Positions 9,276-18,320 of a DNA stretch of 64,000 nt are shown piece by piece; the first letter of the stretch is position 1; every line of letters begins with the position of its first letter. The notes beneath the pieces were generated by a model. The model saw only the letters and a list, made by a program, of their open reading frames with translations. It was not told where the DNA came from and did no database searches. The stretch spans positions 1 to 64,000 of the forward strand of contig CAKSZY010000012.1 in the NCBI GenBank assembly GCA_934526015.1, given 5' to 3'. A program made the position numbers and the translations under genes. This stretch comes from an uncultured Dokdonella sp. Lineage in GTDB: Bacteria; Pseudomonadota; Gammaproteobacteria; Xanthomonadales; Rhodanobacteraceae.

Positions 9276-11177
9276 ATGACACGCACCATGCACAACCCGA
9301 CCGGCCAGCGCACGCGCACGCCGGTGCGCAACGCCCTCGCCGCGGCGACCGTCCTCGTCCTCGCCGGCCTCGCCGGCCAGGCGCAGGCGATCCAGTTCGG
9401 CGACCAGGACGGCCTCCACGGCAGTCTCAACACGACCCTCGGCTGGGGCATCGCCTGGCGTACCCAGGACGCCGACGCCGACCTCATCGGCAAGGCCCAG
9501 TTCGACCCGACCGTCAGCGCGCTCGGTCTCGGCAGCGAGGCCCAGCGTGCCGCGCGCGGCCGCTACTCGGTCAACGGCGACGACGGCAACCTCGCCTTCG
9601 ACAAGTGGTCGCCGATCTCCAACGCGATCAACGCCACCGTCGAGCTGAGCCTCCGCTACGGCCCGGACTGGGGCGCGTTCGTGCGCGGCTACGGCTTCTA
9701 CGACTTCGAGAACGAGGACCGCGACGATCTGTCGAGGGCGGCCAAGAACCGCGTCGGCACGCAGACCCGCATCCTCGATGCCTTCGTCTTCCACAACTTC
9801 AGCCTCGCCGAGCGCGAGGGCACGATCCGCCTCGGCCAGCAGGTGGTCAGCTGGGGCGAGAGCACCTTCATCCAGGGCGGCATCAACGCGATCAACCCGG
9901 TCGACGTGTCGAAGCTGCGCGTTGCCGGCGCCGAGCTGAAGAACGCCTTCCTGCCGGTGCACATGCTGTGGTCGTCGTACACGTTCACCGACAACTTCTC
10001 CGGCGAACTCGTCTACCTGTTCGACTTCCGCCGCACCGATCCCGATCCGGTCGGCAGCTACTTCTCGACCAACGACTTCGCCGTCATGGGCGGCCGCTAC
10101 GTGATGCTGAACTTCGGCACGGTGCCGCAGCCGGTCATCAACCCGGATCTCTACGAAGAGGTCTGCCGTCTCGGCAACTTCGGCGCCAGCGACACCGGCC
10201 TGCCGGCCAGCCTGGTGGCCGCCGGCTGTTCGGCGGCGTTCCCGCGCTCGCCGACGCGCAACCCGAAGAAGAGCGGCCAGGGCGGTTTCGCCCTGCGCTA
10301 TCTCGCCGAGGGCCTCAACAACACCGAGTTCGGCTTCTATGCCTTGAACTACCACAGCCGCGTGCCGCTGATCAGCGGCATCTCGGTCACCGGCCAGGCA
10401 CCGAACACCGGTTCGTTCTTCACCGAGTACCCGGAAAACATCCACCTGTTCGGCGTCAGCTTCAACACCCAGCTCGAGGCGACCGGCATCGCCCTGCAGG
10501 GCGAACTGAGCTACCGCCCGAACCAGCCGTTCCAGGTCGACGACGTCGAGCTGCTGTTCGCCGGCCTGTCGCCGCTCAACGTGCTGCTGCCGCAGCCGTA
10601 CCTGCGCTTCTACAGCCAGCTCGGCCAGTACGGCCCCGGCGAGGAGATCCGCGGCTACGAGCGCCACAAGATCGCCCAGCTGCAGTTCACCGCGACCAAG
10701 GTGCTCGGCCCCGGCAACTTCCTCGGTTCCGACCAGCTCGCCATGGTCGGCGAGGTCGGCTTCACCCATGTCGACCTGCCGGACAACCTGCGCTTCAACG
10801 GTGACGGCACCGACACCGGCGGCGGCCCCGACGTCAACAGCGGCAGCGGCCGCAATCCGATCACCCAGACCGGCGGCTTCCCGACGCGCTTCTCGTGGGG
10901 CTATCGCCTGGCCATGCGCGCCGACTACAACAACATCTGGGGCAGCCCGGTGAACCTGTCGCCGCGCATCGCCTTCAACCACGACGTCAACGGCATCACT
11001 CCGGGACCGGGCGGCAGCTTCCTCGACGGACGCAAGTCGGTCACCATCGGCGCCGAGGCCAACTACCTCAACCAGTGGGTGTTCGACATCGCCTACACGA
11101 ACTTCTTCGGTGGCGGCAACTACAACCTGATCCATGACCGCGATTTCGTGCAGATCGCCGCGCGCTATTCGTTCTGA
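9276..11177 (+). CDS. DUF1302 family outer-membrane protein
   Basis: A 633-aa secreted protein. After a signal peptide ending near GQAQA, the mature protein starts IQFGDQDGLHGSLNTTLGWGIAWR, the DUF1302 signature region. It continues with RLGQQVVSWGESTFIQGGINAINPVDVSKLR and many amphipathic strands, and ends in ARYSF, a barrel-like C-terminus. AGGGGA lies 6 nt before the ATG at 9276; an ATG at 9252 overlapping the lipase stop is possible but lacks a site. Members are almost always found beside DUF1329 genes and RND transporters, as here. Its role as the outer-membrane component of a lipid or hydrophobic-compound system is inference. Confidence 0.92.
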   Translation: MTRTMHNPTGQRTRTPVRNALAAATVLVLAGLAGQAQAIQFGDQDGLHGSLNTTLGWGIAWRTQDADADLIGKAQFDPTVSALGLGSEAQRAARGRYSVNGDDGNLAFDKWSPISNAINATVELSLRYGPDWGAFVRGYGFYDFENEDRDDLSRAAKNRVGTQTRILDAFVFHNFSLAEREGTIRLGQQVVSWGESTFIQGGINAINPVDVSKLRVAGAELKNAFLPVHMLWSSYTFTDNFSGELVYLFDFRRTDPDPVGSYFSTNDFAVMGGRYVMLNFGTVPQPVINPDLYEEVCRLGNFGASDTGLPASLVAAGCSAAFPRSPTRNPKKSGQGGFALRYLAEGLNNTEFGFYALNYHSRVPLISGISVTGQAPNTGSFFTEYPENIHLFGVSFNTQLEATGIALQGELSYRPNQPFQVDDVELLFAGLSPLNVLLPQPYLRFYSQLGQYGPGEEIRGYERHKIAQLQFTATKVLGPGNFLGSDQLAMVGEVGFTHVDLPDNLRFNGDGTDTGGGPDVNSGSGRNPITQTGGFPTRFSWGYRLAMRADYNNIWGSPVNLSPRIAFNHDVNGITPGPGGSFLDGRKSVTIGAEANYLNQWVFDIAYTNFFGGGNYNLIHDRDFVQIAARYSF

Positions 11178-11191
11178 GGGGGACGAGACCC

Positions 11192-12577
11192 ATGAAGATG
11201 CTCAAGCAGGCAGGACTCGCCGCCGTCATCGCCGCGGCCATGACCACCGGCATCGCGTATGCCAAGGCCAGCGCCGACGACGCCGCGAAACTCGGCGTCA
11301 GCGGCACGCCGCTGACCCCGCTCGGCGCCGAGCGTGCCGGCAATGCGGCCGGCACGATCCCGGCATGGACCGGCGGGGTGACCCAGCCGCCGGCCGGCTA
11401 CAAGGTCGGCATGCACCATCCCGATCCGTTCGCCGGCGACAAGGCGACGCTGACGATCACCGCCGCCAACCACCAGCAGTACGCCGAACAGCTCACCACC
11501 GGCCAGATGGCGATGTTCGCCAAGTATCCGGACTGGAAGATGGTCGTCTATCCGACCCGGCGTTCCGCCTCGAATCCGCAGCGCACCTACGAGATGACGA
11601 TCAAGAACGCCACCACCGGTGAACTGGTCGGGGCCGGCGACGGCGTCGCCAACGTCACCGAAGGCGTGCCGTTCCCGATCCTCGCCGCCGACCCGGCGAT
11701 CGCCGGCGCGCAGGCGGTGTGGAACCACAAGCTCAAGTACAAGGGCGTCTCCCTGCAGCGTTGGGCCAACCAGGCGCCGGTGACCGCCAACGGCACGTTC
11801 TCGCTGGTGCGCATCAAGGAAGAACTGCTCGGCCTCTACTACAAGCCGAACGCGACCCTCGCCGACATCAACAACGTGCTCGTCTACTTCTACCAGGAAG
11901 TGGTCTCGCCGCCGCGCCTTGCCGGCCAGGTCCTGCTCGTCCACGAGACCCTCAACTCGCAGATCGGTCCGCGCCAGGCGTGGGTGTACAACCCCGGCCA
12001 GCGTCGCGTGCGCCGCGCACCGAACATCGCCTACGACAATCCCGGCACGGCCTCGGACAACCTGCGCACGACCGACATGACCGACATGTTCAACGGCGCG
12101 CTCGACCGCTACGAATGGAAGTACGTCGGCAAGAAGGAAATGTACGTCCCGTACAACTCGTACAAGGCGCACAGCAGCGACAGCAAGATCGCCGACCTCG
12201 TCAAGCCGGGCTACATCAACCCGGACTACCTGCGCTACGAGTTGCACCGCGTGCACGTGGTCGAGGCGAACGTGAAGCCGGGCCAGCGCCACATCAATCC
12301 GAAGCGCATGTTCTACATCGACGAGGACAGCTGGCAGATCCTCGTGATCGACCACTTCGACGGCCAGGGCAAGCTGTGGCGCTACTCGGAGGCGCCGAGC
12401 GTGAACTACTACGAGGTGCCGGTGTTCTGGTCGACGCTGGAGACGCATCACGACCTCAAGTCGGGCCGCTATCTCGCGGTCGGCCTCGACAACGAGGACA
12501 AGATGTACGACTTCTCGTTCCAGACCACGCCGGACATGTTCTCGGTGCAGTCGCTGCGCCAGCGCGGCTTCCAGTAG
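11192..12577 (+). CDS. DUF1329 family periplasmic/outer-membrane lipid-handling protein
   Basis: A 461-aa protein with a signal peptide (MKMLKQAGLAAVIAAAMTTGIAYA). It has the DUF1329 hallmarks: AGNAAGTIPAWTGG near the N-terminus, NPGQRRVRRAPNIAYDNPGTASDNLRTTD in the middle, and PKRMFYIDEDSWQILVIDHFDGQGKLWRY near the C-terminus. This fold is related to LolA-type lipoprotein carriers, so a lipid-ferrying role in the periplasm is plausible but unproven. It begins 14 bp after the DUF1302 gene, with GGGGGA upstream. Confidence 0.92.
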   Translation: MKMLKQAGLAAVIAAAMTTGIAYAKASADDAAKLGVSGTPLTPLGAERAGNAAGTIPAWTGGVTQPPAGYKVGMHHPDPFAGDKATLTITAANHQQYAEQLTTGQMAMFAKYPDWKMVVYPTRRSASNPQRTYEMTIKNATTGELVGAGDGVANVTEGVPFPILAADPAIAGAQAVWNHKLKYKGVSLQRWANQAPVTANGTFSLVRIKEELLGLYYKPNATLADINNVLVYFYQEVVSPPRLAGQVLLVHETLNSQIGPRQAWVYNPGQRRVRRAPNIAYDNPGTASDNLRTTDMTDMFNGALDRYEWKYVGKKEMYVPYNSYKAHSSDSKIADLVKPGYINPDYLRYELHRVHVVEANVKPGQRHINPKRMFYIDEDSWQILVIDHFDGQGKLWRYSEAPSVNYYEVPVFWSTLETHHDLKSGRYLAVGLDNEDKMYDFSFQTTPDMFSVQSLRQRGFQ

Positions 12578-12594
12578 TCCCATCCGTTCCGGCC

Positions 12595-12624
12595 GGCAGG
12601 CTCCGCACGCGCGCGGAGCCTGCC
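12595..12624. terminator. Perfect 12-bp hairpin between DUF1329 and YCF48 genes
   Basis: GGCAGGCTCCGC (12595-12606) and GCGGAGCCTGCC (12613-12624) pair perfectly around a 6-nt loop. No T-run follows, so this may be a partial terminator or an mRNA-stability hairpin separating the first three genes from the last two, rather than a full stop. Confidence 0.6.
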
Positions 12625-12680
12625 GTCACACGATGACCCGCGCGACCGCTCCCGGGTCGCGCCCGCACCAGGGTGACCCC

Positions 12681-13802
12681 ATGCAGGCTTTCCGTTCACG
12701 ATCGCGTGGCGTGGCGATCGGCCTGGCCCTCCTCGCCTTCAGCGCGATCGCCGACGAAGCGGTGGCTCCCGCCGCAAGCGACCCGATGGCAAAGCCGGCC
12801 GAACGCCAGCCGCATGCGAGCAGCGCCCTCGTGCTCGACCTCGCCTTCGCCGGTGCCGGGCGCATCGTTGCGGTCGGCGAGCGGGGCCACATCCTGTTGT
12901 CCGACGACGGCAGGGCCTGGCGCCAGGCCGAAGTGCCCCTGCGCAGCACGCTGACCGCGGTCAGCGCGGTCGGCAGCGACGTCTGGGCGGTCGGCCACGA
13001 CGGTGTCGTCCTGCACAGCGGCGATGCCGGCGAGAGCTGGGAGATCCAGCGCCGCGATCCGTGGACCGAATCCACCGACGGCAGCGAACACGACCTGCGC
13101 CAGGGCGTGCCGCTGCTCGACGTGCTGTTCAGCGACGCGCGCAATGGCGTCGCCATCGGCGCCTACAGCCTCATGCTGACCACCGCCGACGGCGGCCGCA
13201 GCTGGAGTGCCGGACGCATCGAGGTGATCGGCGAGGCCCAGGCCGGCGCGGCGACGGCCGATGACGACGACCTCGCCGAGGACGCCGAAGACGGTCCCGG
13301 CAGCGACATTTTCACCGCCGAGGAACTGGCCATCGGCCAGGAAAGCGACCCCCACCTCAATGCCATCGCGCGCACCGGCAGCGGCGCCTTCGTCATCGTC
13401 GGCGAGCGCGGCGCGGTGTTCCGTTCGCGCGATGGCGCGCGTTGGGAGCGTTCGCAGCTGCCCTATGACGGCTCGATGTTCGGCGTGATCGGCTACGAAG
13501 GCGATCGCGTGCTGGCCTTCGGCCTGCGCGGCCACGTGTTCGAGTCCGACAACCTCGGCGTCGACTGGCGCGAAGTCGATACCGATACCGAACTCAGCCT
13601 GATGGGCGGCGCGGCGCTGGGCGACGGCGGCGCCGTCATCGTCGGCGCCAACGGCACCGTGCTGCGCCGTGCCGGCGCCGATGCCGCGCTGGCACTGACC
13701 ACCCACACCGCAGCCGGCGTGATCGCCGCCGTGCTGCCGGCCGCCGATGGCGCCCTCGTCGTCGCCGGCGAGCACGGCGTCGACCGCTACCCGAACGAAT
13801 GA
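12681..13802 (+). CDS. YCF48/BNR-repeat beta-propeller periplasmic protein
   Basis: A 373-aa protein with an N-terminal signal sequence (residues 1-24). It contains repeated propeller blades of the type GxxxxSxDGxxW: HILLSDDGRAW, VLHSGDAGESW, MLTTADGGRSW, VFRSRDGARW and VFESDNLGVDW. These match the YCF48/HCF136 and BNR-repeat family. A strongly acidic insert (residues about 190-215) interrupts the propeller. It starts at 12681 after GGGTGA and ends 10 bp before the RND gene. Neighbourhood suggests an accessory subunit of that transporter. Confidence 0.87.
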   Translation: MQAFRSRSRGVAIGLALLAFSAIADEAVAPAASDPMAKPAERQPHASSALVLDLAFAGAGRIVAVGERGHILLSDDGRAWRQAEVPLRSTLTAVSAVGSDVWAVGHDGVVLHSGDAGESWEIQRRDPWTESTDGSEHDLRQGVPLLDVLFSDARNGVAIGAYSLMLTTADGGRSWSAGRIEVIGEAQAGAATADDDDLAEDAEDGPGSDIFTAEELAIGQESDPHLNAIARTGSGAFVIVGERGAVFRSRDGARWERSQLPYDGSMFGVIGYEGDRVLAFGLRGHVFESDNLGVDWREVDTDTELSLMGGAALGDGGAVIVGANGTVLRRAGADAALALTTHTAAGVIAAVLPAADGALVVAGEHGVDRYPNE

Positions 13803-13812
13803 CGGAATCCCG

Positions 13813-16317
13813 ATGAGCGCAGGCAGCCCCGCCCACCGTCCACCGAGCGCGTTCCGGCGCGCCGCCGAGTCCCTCGTGTTCGGCAACCGGCCGATCGTGC
13901 TGGCGCTGTTCGCGCTGGCGACGATCGTGTTCGCCTTCTACGCCGCGCAGCTGCGCGTCGATGCGGGATTCAAGAAGCAGATCCCGCTCAAGCACGAGTA
14001 CATGCAGACCTTCATCGACTACGAACAGGAGTTCGGTGGAGCCAACCGCGTGCTGATCGCGGTGATGGACAAGAACGGCGACATGTTCAACCTGCCGTTC
14101 TTCCGGACGATGGAGAACATCACCCAGGACGCGAAGAACATCGACAGCGTGGACGAGGCGCGCGTGCGCTCGATCTTCACGCCGAACGTGCGCTTCGTCG
14201 AGGTGGTCGAGGACGGTTTCGCCGGCGGCAACGTCATCCCGCAGGAGTTCACCCCGAACAGCGAGGGCTTCGAGAGCTCGCCCGAGCAGTTCGCCACGAT
14301 CAAGGCCAACATCGAGAAGGCCGGCATCGTCGGCCGCCTGGTCGCCAAGGATTTCTCCGGCGCGATGATCTGGGTCGACCTCGTCCCGGAGAATCCCGAG
14401 CAGGGCGTCAAGGTCGACTACAACCGCATCGCCGAACAGCTCGACGACATCCGCGCCAAGTACGAGAACGAGCACACCACCGTCGCCATCATCGGCTTCG
14501 CCAAGATGGTCGGCGACATCACCGCCGGCGCGAAATCGGTGATCTGGTTCTTCGTCCTCACCATCGCCTTCACCTGGCTGCTGCTGTTCATCTATTCCTC
14601 CTCGGTCAAGCTCGCGACCCTGACCGTGTTCTGCGCGCTGGTCTCGGTGGTGTGGATGCTCGGCGCCCTGCGCCTGCTCGGCTTCGGCATCGATCCGATG
14701 AACATGCTGACGCCGTTCCTGATCTTCGCCATCGCGGTCAGCCACGGCGAGCAGATGATCAACCGCTTCCGCGGCGAGATCTTCTTCGGCGGGCTGGAGG
14801 AAGGCACGCCGGAAGAACTCGCCACGCGCAGCGGCGTCGATCCGCTGACCGCCGCGCGCAATGCCTTCCGCGCCATGCTCGTGCCCGGTGCGGTCGCCCT
14901 GATCGCCGGCTGCGTCGGCTTCGCCGCCATCCTCGTCATCCCGATCCGCATCATCTTCGAGCTGGCGATCACCGCCACCGTCGGCGTCGCCCTGACCATC
15001 CTCACCGACCTCGTCCTGCTGCCGGTGCTGCTTTCGTACACGAAGCTGCGCAACCTGCCGCGCAAGCGCGCCTACCGCCTGCGCCAGCTGACCCAGTTCG
15101 ACAAGCTGTGGACCGTGCTGGCCCGCTTCAGCAAGCCGGTGCCGGCGGCGATCATCCTCGTCATCGGCATCGCCGCATGGTTCTTCGCCGAGCGCCACGG
15201 CGAGAAGGTCATGATCGGCGACGCGCAGATGGGGGTCGCCGAACTGCGCCCCGACGCGCGCTACAACCGCGACGCCATCCTCATCAGCGACAAGTTCGCC
15301 CTCGGCGTCGACATCCTCAACGTCATCGCCGAGGCGGCGCCGTCCGCCTGCACGATGAGCTACCCGACCATGGAACTGGTCGACCGCTTCGCCTGGCACC
15401 TCGGCAACGTCGAGGGCGTCGCCCAGGTGATGACCCTGCCGATGGCGGCGAAGATCGTCAACGCCGGCTGGAACGAGGGCAACATCCGCTGGCGCGTGCT
15501 GCCGCGGGACGCCGACACCCTGCGCCTCGCCACCCAGGGCTTCGAGACCGACAGCGGCCTGCTCAACGCCGACTGCAGCGCCATGCCGATCATGGCCTTC
15601 CTGACCGACCACCGGGCGACCACGATCGACCGCGTGGTCGGCGCGGTGAAGCAGTTCCGCGACGACAACAAGGCCTGGGCCGGCGGCACCGTCAACCTGC
15701 GCGAGGTGCTGGCCGAAAAGGAAGCCGCCGGGATCGCGCCGGAACCCGGCGAGCCGTTCGTCAACCTGCGCCTGGCCACCGGCAACGTCGGCGTCATGGC
15801 CGCGATCAACGACGAGGTCCGTGCGGTCAAGCGCCTGATCCTCTACATGCTGTACGCGGCCGTGTTCCTGATGTGCCTGCTGAGCTTCCGCAGCGCGCTG
15901 TCGGCACTGTGCATCGTGCTGCCGCTGGTGCTGGTGACCGAGCTCGGTCATGCATTGATGGTGTATCTCGACATCGGCATGAAGGTGAACACGCTGACCG
16001 TGGTCGCCCTCGGCGTCGGCATCGGCGTCGACTACGCCATCTACATCTTCGCCCGCATGCGCGAGTCGCTGCTCGCCGGCAAGCCGCTGACCGAAGCCTA
16101 CTTCGCCTCGCTGAAGACCACCGGCATTGCCATCTTCTACACCGCCCTCACGCTCGCCGTCGGCGTGTTCACCTGGGTGTTCTCCGACCTCAAGTTCCAG
16201 GCCGACATGGGTGTCATGCTGACCTTCATGTTCGTCGTCAACATGCTCGCCGCGATCATCTTCCTGCCGGCCCTGTGCCGCTGGCTGTTGCGGCCGCTGG
16301 AGAAGGTGACGACCTGA
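13813..16317 (+). CDS. MMPL/RND superfamily transporter
   Basis: An 834-aa inner-membrane protein in two similar halves. Each has one N-terminal helix, a large periplasmic domain (about residues 45-230 and 465-660) and five more helices. Phrases such as ALGVGIGVDYAIYIFARMRE and the sterol-sensing-like FLIFAIAVSHGEQMINRF are typical of the MMPL/HpnN branch, which moves lipids rather than drugs. It starts at 13813 after GACGGAA. As the last gene of the five-gene cassette it is the likely energy-coupled pump. The substrate is unknown; lysophospholipid or fatty-acid derived lipid is inferred from the VolA-type lipase. Confidence 0.93.
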   Translation: MSAGSPAHRPPSAFRRAAESLVFGNRPIVLALFALATIVFAFYAAQLRVDAGFKKQIPLKHEYMQTFIDYEQEFGGANRVLIAVMDKNGDMFNLPFFRTMENITQDAKNIDSVDEARVRSIFTPNVRFVEVVEDGFAGGNVIPQEFTPNSEGFESSPEQFATIKANIEKAGIVGRLVAKDFSGAMIWVDLVPENPEQGVKVDYNRIAEQLDDIRAKYENEHTTVAIIGFAKMVGDITAGAKSVIWFFVLTIAFTWLLLFIYSSSVKLATLTVFCALVSVVWMLGALRLLGFGIDPMNMLTPFLIFAIAVSHGEQMINRFRGEIFFGGLEEGTPEELATRSGVDPLTAARNAFRAMLVPGAVALIAGCVGFAAILVIPIRIIFELAITATVGVALTILTDLVLLPVLLSYTKLRNLPRKRAYRLRQLTQFDKLWTVLARFSKPVPAAIILVIGIAAWFFAERHGEKVMIGDAQMGVAELRPDARYNRDAILISDKFALGVDILNVIAEAAPSACTMSYPTMELVDRFAWHLGNVEGVAQVMTLPMAAKIVNAGWNEGNIRWRVLPRDADTLRLATQGFETDSGLLNADCSAMPIMAFLTDHRATTIDRVVGAVKQFRDDNKAWAGGTVNLREVLAEKEAAGIAPEPGEPFVNLRLATGNVGVMAAINDEVRAVKRLILYMLYAAVFLMCLLSFRSALSALCIVLPLVLVTELGHALMVYLDIGMKVNTLTVVALGVGIGVDYAIYIFARMRESLLAGKPLTEAYFASLKTTGIAIFYTALTLAVGVFTWVFSDLKFQADMGVMLTFMFVVNMLAAIIFLPALCRWLLRPLEKVTT

Positions 16318-16528
16318 CCTTGTCGGTTCCGGGTGCGAGCGTCGTCGAAGCCCCGCGGCGCCGCATCCGGTGGCGCTGTGCATGGCAAGGCCGTCTCGGG
16401 CGCGGGCTCCACCGTGCGCGAGCCCCCTGCATCACGCTCGAAGCCGAGCGTCCAATGCCGAACTTGCCGCCGAGTGAAGCCGGTGCCGGCATGAGGACTC
16501 CTTGCGTCCCGCGTCTTGCAATCCTGCC

Positions 16529-16539
16529 GGGGGGGGGGG
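16529..16539 (+). repeat. Run of 11 G residues upstream of a secreted-protein gene
   Basis: A homopolymeric G tract 45 bp before the ATG at 16584. Tracts of this length in spacer DNA are prone to slippage and could vary promoter spacing. The rest of the 266-bp spacer (16318-16583) shows no gene or other recognisable signal. Confidence 0.7.
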
Positions 16540-16583
16540 TACGGTGTCCGAACAGGGGCCAACGTTGAAATGGAGATTCGTGA

Positions 16584-17063
16584 ATGAAGATCGTGAATGC
16601 TTTGGCGGCGATGGGTTTTGCTTCAGCGCTTTCGATGGCCCTGCCCAGCCTGGCAGCCAGTGATGGCATCTTGTTCGAGGATGGAGACACCACGTTCTGG
16701 GGACATTCCGATGGAATCCGGTGCACGGGCTTGTGCATCAAGTCCGAGCGTCGCGGCAACAGCGTGATATCGCAGGTGTACGATCCGGCCGGCAGGTTGC
16801 GCCAGACAACCATGCACGATCTGGTGTCCGAACGAAGTGCAAAGGCGAGTGCCGGATTGATCGAGGTGCGCTTGCCGGCTCCTGGTGTGGTTGAAGTCAA
16901 CGAACCCAACCCGCCACCGGGCGGCACCGGACCCGTCACGGTTACACAAGTCTTCAACACGACGACTGGATGGACCGTCATCGTGTTCACTTTCCACTTC
17001 TCGAACGGGCTGTTGGTGCGCGTCGATTACTCCTCGACGATATTCAACAACATGCCCGAATGA
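16584..17063 (+). CDS. Hypothetical secreted protein
   Basis: A 159-aa protein with a clear signal peptide (MKIVNALAAMGFASALSMALPSLAAS). The mature part has no family I recognise: it is strand-rich, contains one Cys pair (RCTGLCIK) and a Pro/Gly linker EPNPPPGGTGPV, and ends in a hydrophobic strand region FHFSNGLLVRVDYSS. GGAG lies 9 nt before the start. Its GC content and codon use are visibly lower than its neighbours, consistent with a lineage-specific or acquired gene. A 187-bp stretch downstream (17064-17250) contains nothing recognisable. Confidence 0.72.
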   Translation: MKIVNALAAMGFASALSMALPSLAASDGILFEDGDTTFWGHSDGIRCTGLCIKSERRGNSVISQVYDPAGRLRQTTMHDLVSERSAKASAGLIEVRLPAPGVVEVNEPNPPPGGTGPVTVTQVFNTTTGWTVIVFTFHFSNGLLVRVDYSSTIFNNMPE

Positions 17064-17251
17064 CGTCGTTTGGATGAGGCCATGGTGCGCCTCGTTCACA
17101 CGAGTCATTTTTCCGGATGTCGGTCGCCGGCCATTTCCCGCAGGTGTGTGGCGCTCGGCGATTTCGACTTTCCTGACACGTGCCTGGGCGGCCCCGGACG
17201 GGGCCGCCTTGCGGCAAACCCGCGTCCTCCATGAGCCCCGGAGCGAGGAGC

Positions 17252-17585
17252 CTACGGCACCGGCATCGCCGGTGGCGAATACGCGAGCGTCGTGCCGAGG
17301 AACCACAGCAGGAACAGCACGATCGGCAGGTGTACGACGAGCTGCACGAACGAGTAGCCGACGATGTCGCGCGCGCGCAGGCCGATCACGCCGAGCAGGG
17401 GCAGCATCCAGAACGGGTTGATGAGGTTCGGCAGCGCCTCGGCGGCGTTGTAGATCTGCACGGCCCAGCCGAGGTGGTACTGCAGGTCGTTCGCGGCCTG
17501 CATGACGTAGGGCGCCTCGATGATCCACTTGCCGCCGCCGGACGGCACGAAGAAGCCGAGGATCGCCGAGTAGATGCCCATGATC
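17252..17585 (-). pseudogene. 3' fragment of the AtoE-type transporter gene (duplicated)
   Basis: This stretch encodes the last ~110 residues of the short-chain fatty acid transporter whose complete gene lies at 18321-19742. It starts abruptly at IMGIYSAILGFFVPSGGGK and ends with the same C-terminus and stop codon. It has no start codon of its own; the open frame back to 17632 is unrelated spacer. It is almost certainly non-functional. Confidence 0.88.
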
Positions 17586-17613
17586 CGGAGCAGGCTCCGC
17601 GCGCCACGCAGAT

Positions 17614-18021
17614 TCAAGTGGTCGCCGTCCACAGCCGCAACGGCACATGCCGCGCCGCATGCGTGAAGTCGCTGTCGGTCGTGAGCAGCGTCAGGTCGTG
17701 GGCAATGGCCAGTTGCACGATCAGGGCGTCGGCGCCAGCGAGTTGTACGCCTCTTTCGCGCAGCGATCGTTGCAGCCGCGCTGCAGCGATATGGTCGTCG
17801 AGCGTGGCGGCGACGAAGTGCAGCGCGGCAAATACTTCGGCCACGGCGTCGGCGTCTCGCGACGACGCCAGGCCGTAGAACAGTTCCTGCGCGATGACGC
17901 CCGACACGGCAACCTGGTCGTCGCCGCCGAGGAAACGTTGCAAGGCTTCGACTTCAGGTTCGGATGCGGGGCCGTTCCTGCGGAACAGCAACGACCAAAC
18001 GCTGGTATCGACCATCACCAT
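17614..18021 (-). CDS. vapC: VapC-like PIN-domain ribonuclease toxin
   Basis: A 135-aa PIN-domain protein, the usual VapC size. The acidic Mg-binding residues are in place: Asp5 in VMVDTSVWS, a Glu in IAQELFYGL, and the Asp residues in GADALIVQLAIAHDLTLLTTDSDF. VapC toxins cut tRNA or rRNA and are neutralised by a cognate VapB. The antitoxin gene ends 3 bp upstream, so the pair is translationally coupled. The tail runs close to the duplicated transporter fragment. Confidence 0.9.
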   Translation of the reverse strand: MVMVDTSVWSLLFRRNGPASEPEVEALQRFLGGDDQVAVSGVIAQELFYGLASSRDADAVAEVFAALHFVAATLDDHIAAARLQRSLRERGVQLAGADALIVQLAIAHDLTLLTTDSDFTHAARHVPLRLWTATT

Positions 18022-18024
18022 GGT

Positions 18025-18246
18025 TCAGCGGCGTGCATGCTTGCGGTCGCGCGCGGTCCGGTCGGCCTTGTGCTCGTAGCCAGGATCCCATGTCAGCTTG
18101 CCGACATGTTCGAGGATCCTGGCCTGCTCGCGACGGGCGATGAACTCCTGCAAGGCACGGGTGACCGCCGCCTTCTTGGTTTTCTCTCCGCTCAGGGCAA
18201 AGGCGTGTTCCAGCAAGTCCGGGTCGAGGGCGAGATTGGTGGCCAT
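18025..18246 (-). CDS. vapB: VapB-like (DUF2191 type) antitoxin
   Basis: A 73-aa protein beginning MATNLALDPDLLEHAFALSG with KTKKAAVTRALQEFIARRE, the helix-turn pattern of ribbon-helix-helix VapB antitoxins of the DUF2191 family. The C-terminal tail is basic and probably wraps the toxin. AAGGAGG stands 6 nt before the ATG at 18246, which decides the start over one nine codons upstream. By family precedent VapB and VapBC repress their own promoter, which would lie in 18247-18320. Confidence 0.87.
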   Translation of the reverse strand: MATNLALDPDLLEHAFALSGEKTKKAAVTRALQEFIARREQARILEHVGKLTWDPGYEHKADRTARDRKHARR

Positions 18247-18320
18247 CGGGGGCCTCCTTACACAAGGACTCACACAACACTACGCCGGTCCAGCATTGGC
18301 GGCAAGCCGGGCAAGCGCGC

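Noticed and set aside
7042..9282. Long minus-strand open frame (746 aa) opposite the lipase gene
   Set aside because: It is the antisense shadow of a well-supported gene in GC-rich DNA; the translation is His/Arg/Gly-rich with no family signal.
13636..16383. Minus-strand 915-aa open frame opposite the MMPL transporter
   Set aside because: Shadow of the plus-strand gene; highly charged, low-complexity translation with no signal peptide or motif.
17586..17632. Start of an independent transporter-like gene at 17632
   Set aside because: The 5' part is unrelated spacer; similarity to the transporter begins abruptly at the duplication boundary at 17585.
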